Positions 54,284-60,811 of a stretch of 60,811 bases of DNA are shown in pieces; positions within the stretch are counted from its first letter, which is position 1, and each line of letters opens with the position of its first letter. Source of the stretch: Bacteroidales bacterium (GTDB lineage: Bacteria; Bacteroidota; Bacteroidia; Bacteroidales; UBA932); the NCBI GenBank assembly GCA_017479265.1, contig JAFVCK010000072.1, positions 1 to 60,811 on the forward strand, in the 5' to 3' direction. The notes beneath the pieces were generated by a model that saw only the letters and a list, made by a program, of their open reading frames with translations, was not told where the DNA came from and made no database searches. The translations under genes were made by a program, and so were the position numbers.

Positions 54284-56491
54284 ATGGTAAAGCACGTAGT
54301 GAAGAGGGACGGACGTCTCGTCGATTTCAACAACCAGAAGATTGTCGCCGCTATCCTCAAGGCGATGGATGTCACCGAAGACGGTGAGGACATAGTACTT
54401 GCCGCCAGGATTGCGGATGCCATTTCCAAACTGGACAAGGACAGCATGAGCGTCGAGGAAATCCAGGACTGCGTCGAGATGGAGCTGATGAAGAGCCCCC
54501 GCAAGGAGGTGGCTCGCAAGTACATAGCCTACCGTAACAAGCGCAACCTCGCCAGGAAGGCCAAGACCACCGAAATCTTCGAGGATATCATCAACGCCCA
54601 GGCCAACGACATCACCCGCGAGAACGCCAACATGAATGCCGACACTCCTGCCGGCATGATGATGAAGTTCGCTTCCGAGGCTACGAAGGCTTACGTTGAC
54701 GAGAGCCTGCTTTCCGACGACGTGCGCGAAGCCGTGATGGGCAACTATATCCATATCCACGACAAGGATTATTATCCCACCAAGTCCCTGACCTGCATAC
54801 AGCATCCCCTTGACCTCATCCTCAACCACGGTCTCAAGGCCGGGCACGGGGAGTCGCGTCCCGCCAAGAGGATAGAGACGGCCAGCGTGCTTGCCTGCAT
54901 ATCCATGGAGACGGTGCAGAACGAAATGCACGGCGGCCAGGCCATTCCCGCATTCGACTTCTACCTGGCTCCTTTCGTGCGCAAGACCTACGAGGAGGAG
55001 GTTGACAACGTGTCCGCCATGGAGAACAAGGACTATTCCGCCCTCAAGGACAGGAAGTTCGACGACTATCTCAAGCGCGACCTCGTCGGCCTGCAGGGCG
55101 AGGAAAGGGCCGTGCAGCATGCCATGAACCGCACAGTGGCCCGCGTACATCAGGCAATGGAGGCTTTCGTCCACAACATGAACACCATTCACAGCCGTGG
55201 CGGCAACCAGGTGGTGTTCTCCTCAATCAACTATGGCACAGATACTTCCGCCGAAGGCCGCTGCGTCATACGAGAGATTCTCAACACGACTTACGAGGGC
55301 GTGGGCAACGGCTCCACCGCCATATTCCCCATACAGATATGGAAGAAGAAAAAGGGCGTGAGCTATCTGCCCGGCGACCCCAACTACGACCTTTACAAGT
55401 TCGCCTGCAGGGTCACCGCCCGCCGTTTCTTCCCCAATTTCCTGAATCTTGACGCTACCTTCAACCAGAGTCCCGAATGGGACCCCGAGGACCCCAGGCG
55501 CTATGTCCACGAGGTGGCTACCATGGGCTGCCGTACCAGGGTGTTCGAGAACCGTTTCGGCCCCGTCACTTCAATCGGCCGAGGCAACCTTAGTTTCACC
55601 ACGGTCAACATAGTGAAGCTGGCCATAGAATGCATGTCCATCACCGACAAGGAAAAGAGGATAGCCGAGTTCTTCAGCAAGCTTGAAAAGATGCTGGACA
55701 TTGCCGCCAGGCAGCTCGACGAGCGCTTCCAGTTCCAGAAGACTGCCCTCAAGAAGCAGTTCCCCCTGCTCATGAGCGGCCTGTGGCTCGGCAGCGGCAA
55801 GCTCGAGGACAACGACACCGTGGAGAGCGTCATCAACCAGGGCACCCTCGGAATAGGCTTCATAGGACTGGCCGAATGTCTCATAGCCCTTGTGGGCAAG
55901 CACCACGGCGAAAGCGAAGAGGCCCAGACCCTGGGACTCCGCATCGTGACCTACATGCGCGAAAAGATAAACGGCTACTGCGAGAAGTACCAGCACAACT
56001 ACAGCGTGCTCGCCACCCCTGCCGAGGGCCTCTCCGGCAAGTTCACCAAGCGCGACCGCAAGACTTTCGGAGTGCTCCCCGGCATTACCGACAAGGATTA
56101 TTATACCAATTCCAACCATGTTCCGGTGTACTATCACTGCACTCCAGAGCACAAGGCCCGCATAGAGGCTCCCTATCATGAACTGACCCGGGGAGGACAT
56201 ATATTCTATGTGGAAATCGACGGCGACGCCACCCACAATCCCGAGGCCATAATGAACATAGTGGACCTCATGGACAAGTACAACATAGGCTACGGCAGCG
56301 TCAACCACAACCGCAACCTCTGTCTGGACTGCGGCTACGAGGATGCCACCGAGAACCTCGAGGAATGCCCCCACTGCCACGGCAAGCACATAGATACCCT
56401 GCAGCGTATCACAGGATATCTGGTCGGCACCACAAATCGCTGGAATTCAGGCAAGCTGGCCGAACTTGCCGACCGTGTAGTCCACAAGTGA
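54284..56491 (+). CDS. nrdD: Anaerobic ribonucleoside-triphosphate reductase
   Basis: A 735-residue class III ribonucleotide reductase making dNTPs without oxygen. The ATP-cone domain (about 1-92; VKHVVKRDGRLVDFNNQKI) allows allosteric control by ATP/dATP. Then come KDYYPTKSLTCIQHPLDLIL, GGQAIPAFDFYLAPF and the barrel with TMGCRTRVFENRFG. The zinc site (CLDCGYE with CPHCHG) precedes the glycyl-radical loop QRITGYLVGTTNRWNSGK, in which Gly711 is the radical residue. It overlaps nrdG by one base (TGATG). Presence of this enzyme fits an anaerobic lifestyle. Confidence 0.96.
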   Translation: MVKHVVKRDGRLVDFNNQKIVAAILKAMDVTEDGEDIVLAARIADAISKLDKDSMSVEEIQDCVEMELMKSPRKEVARKYIAYRNKRNLARKAKTTEIFEDIINAQANDITRENANMNADTPAGMMMKFASEATKAYVDESLLSDDVREAVMGNYIHIHDKDYYPTKSLTCIQHPLDLILNHGLKAGHGESRPAKRIETASVLACISMETVQNEMHGGQAIPAFDFYLAPFVRKTYEEEVDNVSAMENKDYSALKDRKFDDYLKRDLVGLQGEERAVQHAMNRTVARVHQAMEAFVHNMNTIHSRGGNQVVFSSINYGTDTSAEGRCVIREILNTTYEGVGNGSTAIFPIQIWKKKKGVSYLPGDPNYDLYKFACRVTARRFFPNFLNLDATFNQSPEWDPEDPRRYVHEVATMGCRTRVFENRFGPVTSIGRGNLSFTTVNIVKLAIECMSITDKEKRIAEFFSKLEKMLDIAARQLDERFQFQKTALKKQFPLLMSGLWLGSGKLEDNDTVESVINQGTLGIGFIGLAECLIALVGKHHGESEEAQTLGLRIVTYMREKINGYCEKYQHNYSVLATPAEGLSGKFTKRDRKTFGVLPGITDKDYYTNSNHVPVYYHCTPEHKARIEAPYHELTRGGHIFYVEIDGDATHNPEAIMNIVDLMDKYNIGYGSVNHNRNLCLDCGYEDATENLEECPHCHGKHIDTLQRITGYLVGTTNRWNSGKLAELADRVVHK

Positions 56492-56997
56492 TGACCCTCC
56501 GCATACTCGACATAGCGCATCAGACAATGGCCGACGGGCCCGGTTTCCGAACGTCCATATACTGCGCGGGCTGCGCCCATCACTGCCCGGGCTGCCACAA
56601 CCCCCAGTCCTGGGACTTCGGGGGAGGCAGCGAAATGACTGTGGACCAGCTGCTTGACATAATCAAGGCCGATTCCATGAGCAATGTGTCATTCTCCGGC
56701 GGCGACCCTTTCTACCAGGCAGAGGGCTTCACGGAACTGGCCAGGCGCATAAAGCAGGAGACGGGCAAGACCATCTGGTGCTGGACGGGATTTACACTGG
56801 AGCAGATTCAGGCCGACCCCCGCCTTGCCGCCATGCTTCCCTGGCTGGATGTCCTGGTGGACGGTCCTTTCATAAAGTCCCAGAGGGACACGACCCTGCT
56901 TTTCCGCGGCAGTCCCAACCAAAGGATAATCTATCTGCACGGTGCTCCTCCCGTGGATGACATACCCGGAACAGTGCCGCTGGTGCCTCTTCGGTAG
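56491..56997 (+). CDS. nrdG: Anaerobic ribonucleotide reductase activating protein
   Basis: A 168-residue radical-SAM enzyme that puts the glycyl radical on NrdD. CAHHCPGCHNPQSWDF carries the CxxxCxxC 4Fe-4S motif; NVSFSGGDPFYQAEG is the GGDP-type SAM-binding motif. It ends with DVLVDGPFIKSQRD and FRGSPNQRIIYL, usual for NrdG. ATG 56491 overlaps the nrdD stop; longer in-frame starts lie inside nrdD. No clear terminator follows in the next 80 bp. Confidence 0.95.
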   Translation: MTLRILDIAHQTMADGPGFRTSIYCAGCAHHCPGCHNPQSWDFGGGSEMTVDQLLDIIKADSMSNVSFSGGDPFYQAEGFTELARRIKQETGKTIWCWTGFTLEQIQADPRLAAMLPWLDVLVDGPFIKSQRDTTLLFRGSPNQRIIYLHGAPPVDDIPGTVPLVPLR

Positions 56998-57023
56998 GGT
57001 CTCCCCAAGATTTTTCCTAAAGA

Positions 57024-57055
57024 TTTCGTAAATCCAAAGTATTTGATTATCTTTG
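57024..57055 (+). promoter_or_regulatory. Bacteroides-type promoter for the small ORF and PPTase
   Basis: TTTC at 57024-57027, 20 nt, then TATCTTTG at 57048-57055 (perfect -7). Expected start is near 57062, about 18 nt before the ATG of the small ORF at 57080. Confidence 0.6.
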
Positions 57056-57079
57056 CAGACGAAATTTTAGGAAATATAT

Positions 57080-57295
57080 ATGGAGCCTCCCAGTCCAACA
57101 AACGCTGATCAAGCAAACAAAGCGGATCGAATCTCTGACGACCCGTTATTGCAGGACATATTCTCCGATACATTCCTCGTAGTTACCCGCCCCGCCGGCG
57201 AAGACGACCCGGGCGAGGGAAATTGGACTGTCTGCGCCTATTCGGCACGGACGGGGCTTTCGTACCTTGGGAAATCAAGTTCCATATCATCATAA
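57080..57295 (+). CDS. Small hypothetical protein upstream of PPTase
   Basis: A 71-residue ORF with a well-placed promoter and a stop 6 bp before the phosphopantetheinyl transferase start, so it looks like the first gene of a two-gene operon. The N-terminal third is polar and acidic (NADQANKADRISDDPLLQDI); then a hydrophobic strand (FSDTFLVVTRP) and a Ser-rich end. I recognise no domain, helix or signal. It could be a true small protein, or a translated leader that controls the next gene. Confidence 0.45.
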   Translation: MEPPSPTNADQANKADRISDDPLLQDIFSDTFLVVTRPAGEDDPGEGNWTVCAYSARTGLSYLGKSSSISS

Positions 57296-57301
57296 CCATC
57301 T

Positions 57302-57937
57302 ATGGCACTTTATCTTAAAAAAGAACTCGACAACGAAGCAACCGTAGCGGTCTGGAAGATAGAAGAGACCGAGCAGCAACTGGTAGAACTCAGTTCCACC
57401 CCCTCCGACGAAATGGAGGAGATATCCTTCCTCGGCAGCGAATCGCTGCGCAAGCAGAGGCTGGCCGTGCGTGCGCTCCTCAATGAACTCTTCGACGAGA
57501 AGGTGTACCTCAGCCACCACGACAACGGCAAGCCCTATCTGGAGAACATGGTCACCAACATCAGCATCACCCATACCAACAAGTACGTGGCCGTCATACT
57601 CCACGACGAGGAGGATGTGGGCATAGACATAGAGTCCCTCGACCGTGATTTCTCCGCAGTGGAGAAGAAGGCCCTCAGCGAGGACGAAATAGATGACCTC
57701 GACGACGACCGCCGCAACGAGCAGCTGGCCATCTACTGGTGCGCCAAGGAAGCCATTTTCAAGAGGGTGTCCGCATATAACGTTGACTTCGCCGAGCAGA
57801 TAGAGGTGGACCGTTTCCACCCCAGGGGCGAGGGCGAGCTGGATGCCACCTTCACCAACAAGCGCGGTTTCGAGGAGGAATTCGAGCTTCAGTACATTAC
57901 CTTCGACCGCCATGTGCTGGTCTGGGTTGTAGGTTAG
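57302..57937 (+). CDS. 4'-phosphopantetheinyl transferase superfamily protein
   Basis: A 211-residue Sfp/AcpT-type enzyme that loads phosphopantetheine from CoA onto a carrier protein. It shows HHDNGKPYLEN, NISITHTNKYVAV, the metal-binding DVGIDIESLDRDF and IYWCAKEAIFKRV (WxxKEAxxK motif). All key acids and the KEA lysine are present, so it is probably active. The carrier (fatty-acid ACP or another) is not adjacent. The next gene, mdh, starts 33 bp downstream. Confidence 0.92.
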   Translation: MALYLKKELDNEATVAVWKIEETEQQLVELSSTPSDEMEEISFLGSESLRKQRLAVRALLNELFDEKVYLSHHDNGKPYLENMVTNISITHTNKYVAVILHDEEDVGIDIESLDRDFSAVEKKALSEDEIDDLDDDRRNEQLAIYWCAKEAIFKRVSAYNVDFAEQIEVDRFHPRGEGELDATFTNKRGFEEEFELQYITFDRHVLVWVVG

Positions 57938-57970
57938 TCAACAATCTGTAAATCATAAATTTATTTGAAA

Positions 57971-58957
57971 ATGAATTTTCTTACAAATGACAAATTGGTC
58001 ATAGTCGGTGCAGCCGGCATGATCGGTTCCAACATGGTACAGACCGCCTGCATGCTCGGTCTCACCCCCAATATCTGCCTTTACGATATTTTCGAGCCCG
58101 GCCTCAAGGGCGTGCTGGCAGAGATGGACCATTGCGCTTTCCCCGGCGTGAACCTTACTGCAACAATAGACCCTGCAGTCGCTTTCAAGGATGCTAAATA
58201 TATCATCTCCTCCGGCGGCGCACCCCGCAAGGAAGGCATGACACGCGAAGACCTGCTCAAGGGCAACTGCCAGATTGCAGCTGAATTCGGTGACAATATC
58301 AAGAAGTACTGCCCTGACGTACGTCACGTCGTGGTTATATTCAACCCCGCAGATGTCACGGCTCTTACGGCTCTTATCCACTCCGGACTGAAGCCCGGGC
58401 AGCTGACCTCCCTCGCCGCCCTCGACAGCACCCGTCTGCAGGAGGCTCTCGCACAGGAGTTCGGCGTACAGCAGTGCAAGGTGACCGGCGCCCATACTTA
58501 CGGCGGTCACGGAGAGGCAATGGCAGTGTTCGCCTCCCAGGTCAAGATTGACGGCAAACCCCTGAGCGAAATGGGTCTTTCCACCGAAAGGTTCGAGGAA
58601 ATCAAGCACAACACCATCCAGGGCGGAAGCAACATCATCAAGCTTCGCGGCCGGTCCTCTTTCCAGAGCCCTGCATACAACGCGGTCAAGATGATAGAGG
58701 CTGCAATGGGCGGTGAGAAATTCACCTGGCCTGCAGGTACTTATGTCAATGAGGGCAAGTATCGCAATGTCATGATGGCAATGCCTACCGTGATCGATGC
58801 TACCGGCGCTCACTTCTGCGCTCCCGAAGGCACTCCCGAGGAAATCGCCGCTCTCGACGCTTCCTACGAGCACCTCTGCAAGATGCGTGACGAAATCATC
58901 TCCCTCGGCATCATCCCCGCTGTGGCGGACTGGAAGAAGGAGAATCCTAATCTGTAA
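57971..58957 (+). CDS. mdh: Malate dehydrogenase
   Basis: A 328-residue NAD-dependent LDH/MDH-family enzyme interconverting malate and oxaloacetate. The Rossmann loop is VGAAGMIGSNMVQTA; Asp in LYDIFEPGL binds the NAD ribose. Substrate-binding Arg lie in GGAPRKEGMTREDLL; the Asp/His catalytic pair is in LAALDSTRLQEAL and TGAHTYGGHGEAM. ATG 57971 is chosen; a TTG six bases earlier is weaker. A strong terminator follows. In Bacteroidota it serves the reductive branch to succinate. Confidence 0.93.
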   Translation: MNFLTNDKLVIVGAAGMIGSNMVQTACMLGLTPNICLYDIFEPGLKGVLAEMDHCAFPGVNLTATIDPAVAFKDAKYIISSGGAPRKEGMTREDLLKGNCQIAAEFGDNIKKYCPDVRHVVVIFNPADVTALTALIHSGLKPGQLTSLAALDSTRLQEALAQEFGVQQCKVTGAHTYGGHGEAMAVFASQVKIDGKPLSEMGLSTERFEEIKHNTIQGGSNIIKLRGRSSFQSPAYNAVKMIEAAMGGEKFTWPAGTYVNEGKYRNVMMAMPTVIDATGAHFCAPEGTPEEIAALDASYEHLCKMRDEIISLGIIPAVADWKKENPNL

Positions 58958-58980
58958 TTGATTATTGCTCAATATTTTAA

Positions 58981-59009
58981 GGGACAGGCCAATCGGTCTG
59001 TCCCTTTTT
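58981..59009 (+). terminator. Intrinsic terminator of mdh
   Basis: GGGACAGGCC (58981-58990), loop AATC, GGTCTGTCCC (58995-59004): a 10-bp stem with one G-U pair, then TTTTT. It ends at the stop codon of the convergent acyltransferase gene. Confidence 0.92.
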
Positions 59010-60203
59010 CTATCCGACTATGTATTTGCCGAGCCGTGGTATCTTCTGCAGCAGCACGCAGGCCACGGCTGTCAGCACATAACTTATAAGGGCCGTGCCT
59101 ACAATCTGCACGGGAGTGGTCCAGATGCCCAGCACTCCGTCGCCTCCGAGCCCGAGCGACTCCCTCAGCCAGGCTGAAACCAGGCCCAGTATCACCATGT
59201 GGCTCAGGTACATGCCGTATCCGGCCTTGGAAACGGGCAGCACTATGGTGCGGTAGAATCCGCCTTCGCCCTGAATCTTTCGCATTACCAGTATCCAGCC
59301 TATAGCCATGAGCGTCACTCCTATGGAGTCGTTCAGCCATGGGGTCTCCCATATAGCGGCCAGTCCGACCGGACCTTCAATAGGGAACACTCCGCCAGCG
59401 TCTGCATTGACCCTGCGCAGGAAGCCGAAAACGCCTATGCAGAAGCCTGCGGTGAATACTGGGAGGGCTATTGCCAGGGTCCTGCCCCAGGACAGAGTGC
59501 CGACGAATTTGCGGAAGTACAGCCCGAGCAGCAGATAGCCTATGAAGCCGCTGATGTAGTAGAACAGTCCGTAGGTATTCCAGCTGGCCTCGCCCCATAG
59601 GGGATATTTGGCCGGATTGGGAATGCCCGAAGGACCGTAAATCACGGGAGCGGCACCGCCCAGCCATTCACGCAGTAGCGGTATCATGGTGGTAAACAGC
59701 CAGATGCCGAGGTATATCTGCAATTCCCTCTTGCCGACCTTTTCCGCCCAGGGCGAGAGCAGCGGCATTATCAGATATATACCTATCAGCATATAGACGA
59801 ACCACAGATGCCCGGCCGCATAGTTGAAGTTCCAGAGCAGGTCCTTGAAATTCTGCACCGGCTCGCCCCAGACAAGGGCATAGACTATGGTCCAAATCAC
59901 GAAGGGAATGAGTATGCGGGATGCTCTCTTGCGGAAGAAAGTACCTGTGTCATAATGCAATGGAAACTGGAGATAGCTCGAGGCTATGACAAACAGCACT
60001 ACGGCCGCCCTTGAGAATACGTCCATTACCGCGGCCCACACCGCATCCGAAGCGGTGAGTATCCTGGAGCCTTCGCCGCCGAGGTAGAAAGGTTCGGTGC
60101 TGTGGGTCAGCATCACAAGGAAACAGGCCGTTATGCGCAGCCAGTCTATCCAGACTTCCCTTTTGCCGTTGATTTGTTCCATCTCTGAATATTTTTTGTT
60201 CAT
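59010..60203 (-). CDS. Membrane acyltransferase (acyltransferase 3 family)
   Basis: A 397-residue protein with about ten membrane helices of the OafA/WecH-like acyltransferase-3 family, which acylates exported sugars. The signature WIDWLRITACFLVMLTHS is near the N-terminus, with the catalytic-type His, then FRKRASRILIPFVIWTIVY and AAGHLWFVYMLIGIYLI. Late helices contain GYGMYLSHMVILG. Candidate starts are 60218, 60203 and 60182; 60218 falls inside the terminator stem of eno, so 60203 (MNKKYSEMEQ) or 60182 is more likely. The acceptor is unknown. Confidence 0.87.
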   Translation of the reverse strand: MNKKYSEMEQINGKREVWIDWLRITACFLVMLTHSTEPFYLGGEGSRILTASDAVWAAVMDVFSRAAVVLFVIASSYLQFPLHYDTGTFFRKRASRILIPFVIWTIVYALVWGEPVQNFKDLLWNFNYAAGHLWFVYMLIGIYLIMPLLSPWAEKVGKRELQIYLGIWLFTTMIPLLREWLGGAAPVIYGPSGIPNPAKYPLWGEASWNTYGLFYYISGFIGYLLLGLYFRKFVGTLSWGRTLAIALPVFTAGFCIGVFGFLRRVNADAGGVFPIEGPVGLAAIWETPWLNDSIGVTLMAIGWILVMRKIQGEGGFYRTIVLPVSKAGYGMYLSHMVILGLVSAWLRESLGLGGDGVLGIWTTPVQIVGTALISYVLTAVACVLLQKIPRLGKYIVG

Positions 60204-60207
60204 AAAC

Positions 60208-60243
60208 AAAAACTGCATTCCGGGGACGAGCCTCGGGATGCAG
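60208..60243 (-). terminator. Intrinsic terminator of eno
   Basis: On the minus strand a 13-bp stem (two G-U pairs; arms 60231-60243 and 60213-60225) with loop CTCGT is followed by TTTTT (60212-60208). It lies 22 bp after the enolase stop and just upstream of the acyltransferase, so that gene needs its own promoter or read-through. Confidence 0.9.
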
Positions 60244-60265
60244 CCTTTAATACGGTCGGAAACGC

Positions 60266-60811
<546 letters not shown>

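Overview
The window looks like a chromosomal segment of a Bacteroidota member, most likely order Bacteroidales. Four things point there: SusC/SusD-type outer-membrane import genes, a complete rnfBCDGEA cluster, promoters of the Bacteroides type (TTG or TTTG, about 20 nt, then TAnnTTTG) in place of -35/-10 boxes, and glycogen enzymes of the kind this phylum carries. Coding DNA is GC-rich, so antisense frames stay open for hundreds of codons. Ser/Pro/Glu-rich linkers after lipoprotein cysteines resemble those of uncultured gut Bacteroidales, but family or genus cannot be fixed from sequence alone. I see no tRNA, rRNA, CRISPR array or insertion sequence, and no gene-free gap above about 210 bp. 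The genes at both edges (branching enzyme, enolase) are cut by the window.

Layout. 1-9.7 kb: glycogen/alpha-glucan operon (branching enzyme, debranching enzyme, GT4 transferase, GH57 glucanotransferase, and one polypeptide joining a GT3 glycogen synthase to a GT35 phosphorylase). 9.7-23 kb: housekeeping run (ribF, alaS with its own promoter, an LptF/LptG permease fused to Fmt, thiamine diphosphokinase, two M23 peptidases, MerR regulator, Nif3-like protein, zinc-ribbon coiled-coil protein, dnaB, DUF3108 protein, RseC-like protein). 23-28.2 kb: rnfBCDGEA, an ion-pumping ferredoxin:NAD oxidoreductase. 28.2-33.6 kb: two small outer-membrane-type proteins, then a glycine-rich Cthe_2159-like lipoprotein in an operon with a LytS/LytTR two-component pair, closed by a bidirectional terminator.

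33.6-48.7 kb, mostly minus strand, is the most interesting block. A divergent LacI regulator faces an apparent nine-gene operon: ribokinase, GRP-family sugar permease, SusC, SusD, three different secreted lipoproteins of the ADP-ribosylglycohydrolase superfamily, a lipoprotein esterase and a small lipoprotein. It reads as a surface system that cuts ribosyl or ADP-ribosyl groups off extracellular material, imports the ribose-containing product and phosphorylates ribose. Its parts resemble the rus ribose-scavenging loci of Bacteroides, but no nucleoside hydrolase is present and the ADP-ribosylglycohydrolases are expanded to three.

48.7-60.8 kb: anchorless TonB-C-terminal-domain protein, CE1-like esterase, GtrA protein, guaB lacking its CBS domains, guaA, nrdD/nrdG for anaerobic dNTP synthesis, an unknown small ORF with a phosphopantetheinyl transferase, malate dehydrogenase, a membrane acyltransferase and the C-terminal part of enolase. 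Strict or facultative anaerobic growth fits Rnf plus class III ribonucleotide reductase.
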